A DNA stretch of 43,762 nucleotides, taken from assembly GCA_005882275.1 (NCBI GenBank), contig VBAK01000121.1:1-43762 (forward strand), written 5' to 3'. The notes under the pieces were generated by a model. That model was not told the DNA's origin. It did no database searches and saw only the letters and a list, made by a program, of their open reading frames with translations. The stretch comes from Candidatus Segetimicrobium genomatis (GTDB taxonomy: Bacteria > Sysuimicrobiota > Sysuimicrobiia > Sysuimicrobiales > Segetimicrobiaceae). Position numbers and translations under genes: made by a program. Positions 1 to 9,034 of the stretch are shown piece after piece. Every line of letters starts with the position of its first letter. Position 1 is the stretch's first letter.

Positions 1-246
1 GGCCGCACCGTCGTGGATGCCCCCCAGACGATGTTCTACGCGGGCGGCGATCCGGCGTGGGTGAGCATCGTCGGCGGCGATGCGGATGTCCGCCGGGCGA
101 TCGATGGGGAGGCGTTCGACTATATCTTGCTCAACGACTACTGGCACGCGCAGGGGCCCACCTATGCGGTCGACGCTGCGCTGCGCGAGCGGTTGGCGCG
201 GCACCACTATCATCAAATCGCCCCCGCGGCCTGGGCGCGCGATTGA
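1..246 (+). CDS. 3' end of an unidentified protein, possibly a membrane glycosyltransferase
   Basis: An open frame enters from the left edge and stops at 244-246, giving the last 81 or so residues of a longer protein. It contains a YILLND stretch with acidic and aromatic residues and ends in an alanine/arginine-rich tail. No membrane segment or catalytic motif is left in the visible part. The pattern of a small soluble C-terminal lobe recalls the end of GT-C type (PMT/ArnT-like) glycosyltransferases, but that is a weak resemblance. The codon composition is G+C-rich like the core genes, and unlike the stretch beginning after the tRNA. The start lies outside the window. Confidence 0.55.
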   Translation, partial: GRTVVDAPQTMFYAGGDPAWVSIVGGDADVRRAIDGEAFDYILLNDYWHAQGPTYAVDAALRERLARHHYHQIAPAAWARD

Positions 247-312
247 CGCATGCTATTGGTTCCGATACTATGGGATGCGTAGCGCAGATTATCGTCCGAG
301 CCATGTCGCAGT

Positions 313-389
<77 letters not shown>

Positions 390-730
390 TTTGAAGAACT
401 ATTAAGGGTTTCTTGCGGAGAGGCTCCTGCGGATTGGGTAGATAGTTCACACCCTTGATGCAGTGTTCGGTACTGCTGCCGTGTGCTGCCAGCTTCTGTC
501 ACTGCCATCCCTCCTCTCGTGGGGTTAAGGGTTCTGAGAGACCTCGGCGCAGAGATTCTTTCATGGCTCCCGCTGAGTTACAGCCCCTAATTTTCAAGGC
601 TCCCCGAGGGGTGAGCGCATCTGTTTGCTTACGCGCTCCGCCGTCCTCGTGTCGGTCCTCCGTCATGTCCGCTCCCCCTCCCTGGTCCGCGCCGGCGAGA
701 GCACCGGCTGCTTACCCCTCTCTTCGTCCG
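390..730. other. Intergenic stretch, no gene seen
   Basis: About 340 bases between tRNA-Ile and the 3' end of the minus-strand gene. Open frames here are short, proline/serine/arginine-rich and lack ribosome-binding sites, so I do not call them. I see no structured RNA, repeat of the tRNA end, or strong promoter. Confidence 0.5.
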
Positions 731-1606
731 TCACCGTTCATCCCCCCTTCGCGTCTCACGTTCTGTCCCAGAGCGCCCAGAACGTTGTGTTCCCCCATTC
801 TGCTGGCCGTTCGGTTCTTCCCTGCGAGCCGCCCGCATACGGGCCGCGCTTCCTTCGGCCCGGTGGACAGCGCAGTAACCTTGAAGCCACGACCGGGACC
901 CTGTGATGACGAACGGGGCCTCGCAGTCCTTGCACCAGTGCACCGTCCGGTTATGGTCGATGGCCCACCACAGTTCGATGAGAGCTGAGTCAACCGTGTT
1001 CCGCGGTATGAAGCAGTACAGAGGAACCTCGCGGTCGGACACCCGAAGTGCCTTCTGCCGCCAGCGCTGCACGACATTGAGCGGGTTCAACACGATGTCA
1101 TACAACTCGTGTACACGCTTGTGAATTGCGAAGGGAGCCAACAGCGGTGAGCGTCGACCGGCGTGACCATTCACGAAACCGAAGGCTTCCCTCACCCGGG
1201 CCATGGTATGCAGGCGCCAATGACCGCGGTAGCGTGCCCGGGGCGTTTGGGCTGAGTTGTGCCACTCCCGGAGAGACCGGAGACCGTCCTGGAGGTACGC
1301 AGGCACCCATGAGCCGTCGCGGGGCGTGAGATAGAGCGCTGTCAGCACCCCGAGTCCTACCTGGTCTCGTTGGAAATCGACTTGGTGCTCCGGCAAGACC
1401 TGCGCTCGGCCAGCGAGCACCTCGGTGAGTAAATAACCAAGCGGTACTTCCGTGGGCCGCGTCAGGTCGTCCGCGTCAACGTCCACAACTTCGCGCGCTG
1501 GCCCGGGTTCGGCGTCCAGGAAATACACGGAGGCTACTTTGGAGTCGGGGTAAGTGACGAAAGGCCACGGTTCCCGCTTTCGGTGCTGTGCTGCAGAGCC
1601 TGCCAT
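731..1606 (-). CDS. Unknown protein with a C-terminal CxxC...CxxH zinc-binding motif
   Basis: The predicted protein has 291 residues. The ATG at 1604-1606 is preceded by GGAGG five bases away, which supports this start. I do not recognise the first 200 residues; they look soluble and mixed in charge, with no membrane segment. Residues 225-248 hold C225-x2-C228, an aromatic, then YC245-x2-H248, followed by an arginine-rich segment with RMRAARR. This resembles a treble-clef or CGNR-type zinc finger, where the basic tail often binds nucleic acid. The last 30 residues are low-complexity Gly/Gln/Arg/Glu. G+C is lower than in the core genes. A nucleic-acid-binding role is inference. Confidence 0.6.
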   Translation of the reverse strand: MAGSAAQHRKREPWPFVTYPDSKVASVYFLDAEPGPAREVVDVDADDLTRPTEVPLGYLLTEVLAGRAQVLPEHQVDFQRDQVGLGVLTALYLTPRDGSWVPAYLQDGLRSLREWHNSAQTPRARYRGHWRLHTMARVREAFGFVNGHAGRRSPLLAPFAIHKRVHELYDIVLNPLNVVQRWRQKALRVSDREVPLYCFIPRNTVDSALIELWWAIDHNRTVHWCKDCEAPFVITGSRSWLQGYCAVHRAEGSAARMRAARREEPNGQQNGGTQRSGRSGTERETRRGDER

Positions 1607-1645
1607 TCCGGCCTCCGCTGCGTAGTGACAATAGAAGCCAGTTCA

Positions 1646-1675
1646 TTGACATGCTAAAAGTACCTCTAGTAGCTT
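1646..1675 (+). promoter_or_regulatory. Possible promoter with a perfect -35 box
   Basis: TTGACA at 1646-1651 matches the sigma-70 -35 consensus exactly. After 18 bases comes TAGCTT (1670-1675), only a weak -10. It lies in the ~300-base gap (1607-1903) between two divergent genes and would drive the small zinc-finger gene at 1904. Apart from this I see nothing in the gap. Confidence 0.25.
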
Positions 1676-1903
1676 CATTATGCAAGGTCCTGAGGAGGGG
1701 AGAACCCCTGTCGAGTAAAGCACTGGCTGCCTGGTTCGGGTCATTTTGAACGAGGTGTGTAGCCCATGCGACCAACCAATCGGATGGCACCGGGATTCGG
1801 GGGGCCTTGCCCAGGGTGGCTCCCGGGTGGAGAAAAGACGCTGCGACGCCAGGCTCACCAGGGCGAACTGATCCTTCCGGTGAACGTAGTGTTTACAACA
1901 CAC

Positions 1904-2119
1904 ATGAGGCGAATGAACGTGGCGAGGGCTTACAAGAAGAAAGAATGCGTCCTCTGTGGGAAAGCCTTTACGCCCACGAGCGGGACAGCGAAGTATTGTC
2001 CCTACCACAGCGAAATGATGAAGAATCCGAGGCGGATTGTCAGCCGCCGCCGCCCGTATCCCCCAAGACCCGTACGGAAACCTACGCGCAGGCTGAGCGC
2101 TGGGCATCGCCGTCGGTGA
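1904..2119 (+). CDS. Small basic zinc-finger protein
   Basis: A 71-residue protein starting at ATG 1904; ATG 1913 is an alternative and longer upstream starts are possible. It has one clear motif: C-x2-CG-K-x-F followed by KYC-x2-H, the signature of a short zinc finger. A strongly basic tail rich in Arg and Pro follows. Such proteins usually bind DNA or RNA, often in mobile or accessory regions, but I cannot name a family. The metal-ligand spacing resembles that in the divergent gene at 731-1606. Its 3' half is also open in the frame of the next gene, so that gene must start at or after about 2140 if both are real. Confidence 0.5.
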   Translation: MRRMNVARAYKKKECVLCGKAFTPTSGTAKYCPYHSEMMKNPRRIVSRRRPYPPRPVRKPTRRLSAGHRRR

Positions 2120-2151
2120 CACAAGTTCCGCTTAATGGGGGGGTAGAAGGC

Positions 2152-3015
2152 GTGTTCAATCTTCCGGCGGCGTTCGGGATGACGTTCTTCATCCGGTTTT
2201 TCATTCCCGGCATCTTGGTGTCCTTAGCCTCGATTCCCTTGTGGCCTCCGTCCTGGACCGCTCACCTCGACATCTCGGGGCTCGCCATATACCTGTTCGG
2301 TTCGTTCGCCCTCGGAATCATCCTCCGCGCGTCCTTCCTCTTGCTGACGACTGTGTTCCTGGGATGGACTTTCCCTCGCTGGATTCGCAACTGGCTCATC
2401 CGCCGGCTCCAGCGCCGCTTGGACTGGGCGCAGAAAATAATGGCCGAACCCTTTCCGCCAACCCACTCGTCTCTTGACGCGTTGTTCTGGGACAAGATGC
2501 GGGCGAGCGCATTCATAAGGACGATGCCCTGCATACCTGTGCAGGTATCTGTTCCTGGCCACCCGCCGGCAGTGCAGTTGCGGCCCACCGTAACTCTGCC
2601 CACCGTGTGGGGCAACATCTGGACCGCGTTTTCGTTCGACATGGGGAGATGTTTCGGCGAGGCGCCGTCTCGCCGGTTCGGTTACCCCGTTCACGCTATA
2701 AGTCGCGCCTTTTATGCGATATCAACCGTCGCTCGCCACGAATTGGAAGAGCTAATCTCCTACAGTGAGTCTGCTTTTACTGTGTCGGTGGGTTTGGTAG
2801 CCCTTGTGCTCGCTTATGTTTGGGCTGCGCTGCATGCGGGATGGACGCCCATCCTTCGCGGCCATGTAGTCAATCTTGTGATGGTAGGCGTTTCCCTCTT
2901 GGGAACCTACCTAACCTATTCCATCAGCGTATCGCAGTTGAGCAACGCCCTCGAATCGTTTAGGGCGGCAGTGTTGAAGGAGCACCCAGAACCCACGCCT
3001 TCGTCACCGTCGTAG
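2152..3015 (+). CDS. Unknown multi-pass membrane protein
   Basis: The frame is open from 1807, but the part before 2150 overlaps the zinc-finger gene and looks non-coding. I take GTG 2152, which follows AGAAGG closely; ATG 2179 is an alternative. The product has about 287 residues. Hydrophobic helices are seen near residues 8-30 and 42-75 at the N-terminus and near 205-225 and 235-258 at the C-terminus. Between them is a hydrophilic region of about 120 residues rich in Pro, Arg and Trp. A short Ser/Pro/Glu tail ends it. I do not recognise the family. G+C is lower than in the core genome, in keeping with its place in the accessory stretch. Confidence 0.5.
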   Translation: MFNLPAAFGMTFFIRFFIPGILVSLASIPLWPPSWTAHLDISGLAIYLFGSFALGIILRASFLLLTTVFLGWTFPRWIRNWLIRRLQRRLDWAQKIMAEPFPPTHSSLDALFWDKMRASAFIRTMPCIPVQVSVPGHPPAVQLRPTVTLPTVWGNIWTAFSFDMGRCFGEAPSRRFGYPVHAISRAFYAISTVARHELEELISYSESAFTVSVGLVALVLAYVWAALHAGWTPILRGHVVNLVMVGVSLLGTYLTYSISVSQLSNALESFRAAVLKEHPEPTPSSPS

Positions 3016-3067
3016 GCTACCTCCCTGACGTAAGGAGCCGCCCCGCGACCAGAACATCTCCGCCGGT

Positions 3068-4191
3068 TTGCGGGCCCGCCCCACACATTATTCGTTCCCC
3101 GGGGGGCGCTTCATCCCTCAGCCACCCGCGGCTCAGGCCGGTCCGCCGATCGGTGTCACTGGCGATAGGTACCCCAGATGGTCCCCGACAGGCGAGCGCA
3201 TCGCGTTCGTTTCAGACCGCGATGCAAAGCCGGAAATCTATACAGTAAACGCTGACGGGAAGGACCTTCGTCGGCTGACGACATCACCGCCCGGCCTGAG
3301 CAGTTCCAGCCCGGCGTGGTCCCCCGACGGCCGGTTCATCGCCTTTGATTTCGGCTTGTACGTTGATTCACGCGTCTTTGTCATGAACGCAGACGGCAGC
3401 GGCCAGCGGCTCCTGGTACCGGGTCGATCCTCGGGGCCGGCGTGGTCGCCGGATGGGCGAAAGATCGCGTTTCTCTCTGAGGAAACCTCCGGGGTATCCG
3501 TGATCGCTGCTGAGGGCGGTCAACAGGTAAACATCTCTCCCGGAGCGTTGACGGGGCGCGATGCATTGGTGGATGCTGCCAGTTGGTCGCCAGACGGCAA
3601 ACGCCTCGCGTTTGCGACATGGGAGAGTAATGGTTTCCACGACCCCGGCCGATGAAGGCAGCGCCACCTATAGCTATACTTACAATGGCGTGAACCTTTA
3701 CTTCTTAAATTCGAGGCAGTTCCACATCGGTGACGCTGATGGCAGACACCCAAGGACACTGGCCAACACGGTCATAACCCGCAGCCACCGCCCTCTCTTA
3801 CGGTCCCGCGTGGTCCCCTGACGGGATTCGCATCGCCTTCGTATCCGCTGAGCGAGGGTTCCCGCAGATCCACACCATGAAGCCAGACGGAACCGATCGC
3901 GTGCAGCTGACCTTCCAAGGTTCGAACTATGATCCCGTGTGGTCACCCGATGGGCGCCGCATGGCTTTCGTGTCCGAGCGTGAGGGAGGGCGTGGAGGGC
4001 GTAATGTCTTCGTGATGAACGCGGACGGCAGCGGGGAACACTCGGTGACAGGATCTGCAGGTGGGGACGGGCCCACCTGGTTACCCGACGGACGGCGGAT
4101 TGCGTACGCATCGAAGCGCGGCGGACTGTGGAGCCTCTACTCCGTGAACGCGGATGGCACCGGTGAAATACAGCTCACCGAAGGTCGTTAA
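3068..4191 (+). pseudogene. Decayed TolB-like (PD40 repeat) beta-propeller
   Basis: Repeats of the form W-SPDG-x-x-IAF, followed by VNADG or MNADGS, run through the whole interval but in three reading frames. The first four blades are in the frame of 3068-3655. The frame then changes between about 3625 and 3655, giving a stretch ending at 3821. It changes again between about 3755 and 3784, and the last three blades run to the stop at 4189-4191. There is no signal peptide, so the 5' end also looks lost. Intact relatives are secreted or periplasmic TolB-like propellers that bind protein partners. Two frameshifts could also be assembly errors in a metagenome; the missing N-terminus favours real decay. 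Confidence 0.75.
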
Positions 4192-4474
4192 CGGCGGCGT
4201 GGCAGGGGCGCACTCGGAGATGATTTCGGAAGGATAAGGCCGAGGCATAACGGGGAGCCGTTTGTCGGGGAAGGGGGGGGAATCCGCCAAGGGCCCCCCG
4301 CAATGCCTCTGCGTTGCTTATCCCCACTTCCAAACCTGGTTAAACCTAAAATCTTGGAACCAGGCCGTCCCGGCGCGAAACGGCCGGCCCCGAGATCCCG
4401 CGTGCGTGGCCCGGAGGCCCCGCATCCTGCCCCTGCGGTCTCCTGTGCCGGACGCAGAGGCCCCGGCGTTCTCC
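4192..4474. other. Intergenic stretch, no gene seen
   Basis: About 280 bases between the decayed propeller and the promoter of the penicillin-binding protein gene. It holds a run of eight G near 4273 and G+C-rich segments with weak self-complementarity, but no convincing terminator, repeat or open frame. Confidence 0.5.
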
Positions 4475-4503
4475 TTGATGCCCCCCACTCGGAGATGTAT
4501 ACT
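4475..4503 (+). promoter_or_regulatory. Sigma-70-type promoter of the class A PBP gene
   Basis: TTGATG (4475-4480), a 17-base spacer and TATACT (4498-4503) give four and five matches to the -35 and -10 consensus. Transcription would begin near 4510, about 100 bases ahead of the likely GTG start at 4608. Confidence 0.65.
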
Positions 4504-4607
4504 GTGGCGGGTATTCTCGACGCCCGCGCGGGCGATTATTGCGCTCGCGCAAGTGGGGGCGCAACCCCCGGCTAGAAGTCGCCGCTCCACTCGCCGAAAA
4601 GGTGCCC

Positions 4608-7055
4608 GTGAGCAGAACCCCTGAACACCCAGACTCGTCGAAGGCCGGTGTCCGAGGTCGCCCTCTCGGATGGCCGCCGCGCATGGGGGACACCCGCCGG
4701 CTCCGCCAGAATTTCGTCGTCCTGGCCCCGTATCTCGGTGTGGGGTTCCTCGTCGGCGTGGCCATCCTGCTCGCCGGCTCCGGCGTGCTTCTGGGAACGG
4801 CGCTGGCGATCAGCGGTCACCTCCCCTCCGTGGAGGCGCTGTACACGCCCCCGAGCGAAGCCACGCGCATCTACGCGGCCAACGGGGACCTCATCGCCAG
4901 CCTCTACCAGGAAAACCGGGCGAACATCCCCCTGTCACAGATCCCTCGGACGTTTCAGCGGGCGGTGATCGATACCGAGGATGCGGGCTTCTACCGCCAC
5001 CACGGGATCTCGCTCCGCGGCGTGCTCCGGGCCTCGTTCCGGAATGTCCGCGAGCGAGGTCTGGCGGAGGGGGGCAGCACGATCACGCAGCAGCTCGCCC
5101 GAAACCTCTTCCTCACGAACGAGAAGGCGCTCAGCCGAAAGATCGCCGAGATGCTGCTGGCGGTGCAGATCGAACGGCGGCTGACCAAGGACGAGATCCT
5201 CGAGCGCTACCTCAACCAGGTGTATTTCGGACAGGGCGCCTACGGCGTGGAGGCGGCCGCGGAAGTGTACTTCGGGAAGCCGGCCCAGGACCTCACGCTG
5301 CCGGAGAGCGCGCTGCTGGCCGGGCTGATCCGGGCCCCCTCGTACGACTCCCCCTACGACCGTCCCGATCGGGCCATGGCGCGCCGGGCGGAGGTCCTCC
5401 AGCGGATGGTCGAACTCGGGGACATCACGCCGGTGCAAATGCGGGCGGCTCAGCTGGCGCCGATCCAGCTCGTGGAGAAGGGCAACGCGGGGTTCATCGG
5501 CATCCGGGCGCCGTGGTTCGTCAGTTACATCCTCCCCCCGCTGCTCCAGCGGTACGGCGAAGACGTGCTGTACAAGGGCGGGCTCCGCATCTACACGACG
5601 CTCGATCTCGCCTGGCAGGCGCAGGCCGAGGCGGTCCTGAAAGCGGGGATCGACCGGGCAGACCACGACAAACTGAATGTGCACCAGGGCGCCATGATCG
5701 TGCTCGATCCCCAGACCGGAGCCATCCGCGCCATGATCGGCGGGTACGACTACCGGGCGAGCCAGTTCAACAGGGCCTGGCAGGCGCGCCGCCAGCCGGG
5801 ATCGGCGTTCAAGCCGTTTACCTACGCCACGGCCCTGCTGCGCGGGATTCCCTTCACCACCATGCTCCAGGACGCCCCGATTTCGTACACGCTGACCGAC
5901 GGCACGACCTGGGAGCCCAAGAATTTCGACAACAAGTGGTACGGCTGGGTGACGATGCGGTTCGCGCTCGAGAACTCGCTCAACGCGGCAACCATCCGGC
6001 TGGAGGAGCGGGTGGATCCGGAGAACATCGTGGCCCTGGCCCATCGCCTGGGGATCGAGAGCGCCCTGCAGCCCACCCCCTCGCTGACGCTGGGCTCCTC
6101 GGACGTCACGTTGCTGGAAATGGCGTCCGCCTACGGGGTCTTTGCCAGCGGCGGTGTGCGGGCGGCCCCGATGGCCATCCTCAAAGTCACCGACTCCAAG
6201 GGGAACGTCCTCCAAGACAATGTGCCGCAGCGCACCGTCGTCCTCAGCCCTGAGGTCGCCTACATGATGGCCGACCTCCTCAAGGGTAACGTTCGGCGGG
6301 GCACGGGCGCCGCAGCCAACCTCGGGATCCCCCAGGGCGGCAAGACCGGAACGACCGACGACTACCGGAACGCCTGGTTCATCGGGTTCACGCCGACGAT
6401 CGTCACAGGGGTGTGGGTGGGGAACGACGACAACTCTGCGATGAAGAAGGTGACGGGCGGCGGTCTTCCGGCCCAGATCTGGGCGGCGTTCATGAAGCCG
6501 GTGACCGACACGATGCCGAAGACCGACTGGCCGCGTCCGGCCGGGGTCGTCGAGGCGGTTACGTGCGCCACGACCGGCCTGCTGGCAGCCCCGGATTGCC
6601 CGGACCCTCACCCCGAGTTGTTCATCAAGGGCACGGAGCCGACGACCTATGATCAATCACACGGGACCTCGTCGCCATCGGGGGCGGCGGGCCCGTCCGC
6701 GGCGTCGGCCGCCGGCCAGATGGCCGCGGGCCAGGCCGCCGCCGTGGCCTCGTCTCCGGCGTCGTCGCTCCCGCTGACCGTGACCGCCCCCCAGAACGGG
6801 TCCCAGGTCTCAGCGCCGTTCCTGGTCAAAGGCGCGACGCGCCCGGGGGCGGCCGTCCACGTCGCCGTTCAGGTGAAGGCCGGGTTCCTGAATGTCCGGG
6901 TGGCGGATGCCGATGCGCCGGTGGATGCATCGGGAAACTTTGCGTACCTCGTGAACCCGACGGTCAAGCCGGCCGGCGCCACATTGACGATCGTGGTGAG
7001 CGCGGCCGCCGGCCAGGACACCGCCTCGACGGCCGTCTCGGTGCAGGAACAGTAG
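4608..7055 (+). CDS. Class A penicillin-binding protein (PBP1A type) with a C-terminal Ig-like domain
   Basis: This bifunctional enzyme polymerises lipid II (GT51 transglycosylase) and cross-links stem peptides (transpeptidase) on the outer face of the membrane. One membrane anchor lies near residues 40-65. The glycosyltransferase domain shows EDAGFYRHHG with the catalytic Glu and GGSTITQQLARNLFL. The transpeptidase domain shows the SxxK motif (SAFK, Ser about 399), SLN, and KTGT. After about residue 690 there is an Ala/Ser/Pro-rich linker and a beta-rich module of about 90 residues resembling an Ig-like or bacterial surface domain. GTG 4608 follows an AAGGTG site; the frame is open upstream to 4539, and ATG 4683 is an alternative. 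Confidence 0.93.
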   Translation: MSRTPEHPDSSKAGVRGRPLGWPPRMGDTRRLRQNFVVLAPYLGVGFLVGVAILLAGSGVLLGTALAISGHLPSVEALYTPPSEATRIYAANGDLIASLYQENRANIPLSQIPRTFQRAVIDTEDAGFYRHHGISLRGVLRASFRNVRERGLAEGGSTITQQLARNLFLTNEKALSRKIAEMLLAVQIERRLTKDEILERYLNQVYFGQGAYGVEAAAEVYFGKPAQDLTLPESALLAGLIRAPSYDSPYDRPDRAMARRAEVLQRMVELGDITPVQMRAAQLAPIQLVEKGNAGFIGIRAPWFVSYILPPLLQRYGEDVLYKGGLRIYTTLDLAWQAQAEAVLKAGIDRADHDKLNVHQGAMIVLDPQTGAIRAMIGGYDYRASQFNRAWQARRQPGSAFKPFTYATALLRGIPFTTMLQDAPISYTLTDGTTWEPKNFDNKWYGWVTMRFALENSLNAATIRLEERVDPENIVALAHRLGIESALQPTPSLTLGSSDVTLLEMASAYGVFASGGVRAAPMAILKVTDSKGNVLQDNVPQRTVVLSPEVAYMMADLLKGNVRRGTGAAANLGIPQGGKTGTTDDYRNAWFIGFTPTIVTGVWVGNDDNSAMKKVTGGGLPAQIWAAFMKPVTDTMPKTDWPRPAGVVEAVTCATTGLLAAPDCPDPHPELFIKGTEPTTYDQSHGTSSPSGAAGPSAASAAGQMAAGQAAAVASSPASSLPLTVTAPQNGSQVSAPFLVKGATRPGAAVHVAVQVKAGFLNVRVADADAPVDASGNFAYLVNPTVKPAGATLTIVVSAAAGQDTASTAVSVQEQ

Positions 7056-7082
7056 ACGAGCGGCCGGGCGCGGGACTATAGT
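7053..7082 (+). promoter_or_regulatory. Candidate promoter of the yebC-ruvCAB block
   Basis: TAGACG (7053-7058), 18 bases, then TATAGT (7077-7082): four and five consensus matches. It starts at the stop codon of the PBP gene and lies about 100 bases ahead of yebC. I see no other promoter in the 130-base gap. Confidence 0.45.
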
Positions 7083-7185
7083 GGAGGCTGCCCCCGGGCC
7101 GCGCTGCGGGGGTCGTGAGCGGTTCGAATTCCCCCGGCGGATGGTCGGGGCGGGCATGCGCGAACCGGGAAGCGAGGGATTGGCT

Positions 7186-7926
7186 GTGTCCGGACACTCC
7201 AAGTGGCACAACATCAAGATCAAAAAGTCCAAGGTCGACCAGCAGCGCGGCAAGCTGTTCAGCAAGCTGGCGCGGGAGATCATCATCGCCGCGAAGGAAG
7301 GCGGCGGGGATCCGTCGGGCAACATGCGCCTGCGGGCGGCCGTCGAGCGGGCGCGCGAGGCCAGCATGCCCAACGACAACATCCAGCGGGCGATCCAGCG
7401 GGGAGCCGGTGGGGCGGAAGGGGCGGCGTACGAAGAGATCATGTACGAGGGCATGGCCCCCGGCGGGGTCGCGGTGCTCGTCCGCGCCCAGACCGACAAC
7501 AAGAACCGCACGGCCTCGGAGATCCGGAACATCTTCGCGAAGGGGGAGGGGACCCTCGGCGCGTCGGTGGGATGGCTGTTCGAGCAGAAGGGCCTCATCA
7601 CCGTCGGCAAAGCGTCGGCGTCCGAAGAAGAGGTGCTCTCCAAGGCCGTCGAGGCAGGCGCCGAGGATGTGAAGGCGACCGGCGACGAGTACGAGATCAC
7701 CACCGCCCCGGAACGTTTTGCCGCCGTGCGCCAGGCGCTGGAGAAGGCCCGGTACAAACTGACGTCGGCGGAGATCACGATGGTGCCGAAATCGACGGTG
7801 CCGCTCGAAGGCAAGGAGGCGCAGCGGGTGCTGCGGCTGATGGAGGCCCTCGAGGATCACGATGACGTCCAGAACGTGTACGCCAACTTCGACATCCCGG
7901 ACGAAGTGCTCGAGCAGGTCGGGTGA
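7186..7926 (+). CDS. yebC: YebC/PmpR family protein
   Basis: The 246-residue product matches the whole length of the YebC family. It begins SGHSKWHNIK and continues with basic KSKVDQQRGKLFSKL, PNDNIQRAI and YEGMAPGG, all family hallmarks. Members act as DNA-binding regulators or, as shown for several bacteria, help ribosomes translate difficult motifs such as polyproline; which applies here cannot be told. The frame is open upstream to 7081, but GTG 7186 gives the canonical N-terminus and sits 8 bases after GAGGG. The position ahead of ruvC is the common arrangement in many bacteria. Confidence 0.95.
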   Translation: MSGHSKWHNIKIKKSKVDQQRGKLFSKLAREIIIAAKEGGGDPSGNMRLRAAVERAREASMPNDNIQRAIQRGAGGAEGAAYEEIMYEGMAPGGVAVLVRAQTDNKNRTASEIRNIFAKGEGTLGASVGWLFEQKGLITVGKASASEEEVLSKAVEAGAEDVKATGDEYEITTAPERFAAVRQALEKARYKLTSAEITMVPKSTVPLEGKEAQRVLRLMEALEDHDDVQNVYANFDIPDEVLEQVG

Positions 7927-7937
7927 AGGGAGCGGCC

Positions 7938-8399
7938 ATGGGAATCCGCGAGGCGGTGCAGCCCGCGTTTCAGCTGTGCTGGGGAACGATCCGCAAGAAC
8001 GTTGATCTGATGCCCGACGCCGGGCTGAACTTCAAGCCGGAAGGGCTGGAGACCCGCTCGTTTCGCGAGGTCGCGCTGCACACGGCGAACACCTGCGTGG
8101 TGTTCGGAGAGAATATCGGGAAAACCGCGTGGGAGCGGATCGCGGCGTTTCCGCCGGAGTCGCACGTCAGCAAGGCGCAGGTGCTGGCGGCGCTCGCCCA
8201 GGCGGGGGACCGGTTTGCGTCGGGGCTGAGCCGTCTGACCGACGACGAGGCCGGCCGGGTCGTGCGTACCCCTTGGGGCGCCGAGATGCCGCAGGGGCAG
8301 CTGATCGCCGGCCACGTGCCGCACATGATGTACCACAACGGCCAGATGACGATCTATCTGCGGATGCGCGGGATCAAGCCGTTTTTCCTGGCGCGATGA
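7938..8399 (+). CDS. DinB-superfamily protein
   Basis: A 153-residue protein starting at ATG 7938, five bases after a strong AAGGGAG site. It has the four-helix-bundle pattern of the DinB/YfiT superfamily, with an early His in ALHTAN and the late HVPHMMYHN cluster supplying the usual metal-binding triad. Family members are metal-dependent enzymes, often thiol-dependent S-transferases, and many are stress-linked, but substrates are rarely known. It sits between yebC and the ruv genes, 12 bases after yebC, so it is probably co-transcribed. A thiol-transferase role would fit the possible thiol-cofactor genes at 22395-24745, but that is speculation. Confidence 0.8.
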   Translation: MGIREAVQPAFQLCWGTIRKNVDLMPDAGLNFKPEGLETRSFREVALHTANTCVVFGENIGKTAWERIAAFPPESHVSKAQVLAALAQAGDRFASGLSRLTDDEAGRVVRTPWGAEMPQGQLIAGHVPHMMYHNGQMTIYLRMRGIKPFFLAR

Positions 8400-8524
8400 G
8401 CGCCGGCCGGCGGCGATTCTGAGGAGGCCGGAGGAACAGGACCGGCAGGCGGCGAACACTGGTTCGGGTCAACGATCCGCGAGACACCGCCAGCGGCACC
8501 AGCGGCGATTCAACGGAGCAGCGT

Positions 8525-9034
8525 GTGCGCATTCTCGGGATTGATCCCGGCCTGCAGCGTACGGGATACGGACTCGTCGAGGGATCACCCGGAGGGCCGA
8601 TCCTCGTCGAGGCCGGCGTCATCCAGACCGACATCCGCCGTTCGCTCGCCGACCGGCTTCACGAACTGCACGCCGGCCTCACCGGCGTCGTCGCGGTGGG
8701 CCGTCCGGAGGCCGTCGCGCTGGAAGACGTGTTCGCCCACCCCGGGTTTCCCCGCACGGCCATCGTCATGGGGCACGTCTGCGGGGTGATCTGCCTCGCG
8801 GCCGCGCAGGCGGGGGTGCCGGTGGATGCCATTCCCCCCGCGTCGGTGAAGCGCGCGGTCGTCGCGTCCGGCCGGGCCGGGAAACGGCAGGTGCAGCGGA
8901 TGGTGCGGCTGCTGCTCGCGCTGGCGGAGGATCCGGGGACCCACGTCGCCGATGCGCTCGCCCTGGCGCTGGTGGCCCTCTCCCGTCGGGGGCTTCCGCT
9001 GGGACGCCTCGTGGGCGCCCGAGGCCCGGCGTGA
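8525..9034 (+). CDS. ruvC: Holliday junction endonuclease RuvC
   Basis: RuvC resolves Holliday junctions by paired nicking within the RuvABC complex. The 169-residue product has the RNase H-like fold markers: catalytic Asp7 in [10 protein letters not shown], the Glu in ALEDVF and the late acidic pair in [10 protein letters not shown]. The GTG start at 8525 gives the canonical N-terminus. The stop overlaps the GTG of ruvA by four bases (GTGA), so the two are translationally coupled. The 125 bases before it contain no gene that I can see. Confidence 0.97.
   Translation: MRILGIDPGLQRTGYGLVEGSPGGPILVEAGVIQTDIRRSLADRLHELHAGLTGVVAVGRPEAVALEDVFAHPGFPRTAIVMGHVCGVICLAAAQAGVPVDAIPPASVKRAVVASGRAGKRQVQRMVRLLLALAEDPGTHVADALALALVALSRRGLPLGRLVGARGPA

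Noticed and set aside
455-988. Open frame of 177 codons on the + strand after the tRNA
   Set aside because: It is Pro/Ser/Arg-rich, has no ribosome-binding site and overlaps the better-supported minus-strand gene at 731-1606.
4261-4330. Possible repeat of the tRNA 3' end (attachment site) near AGGGCCCCCC
   Set aside because: Only about seven bases match the tRNA acceptor end and the T-loop sequence is absent; this is chance in G+C-rich DNA.
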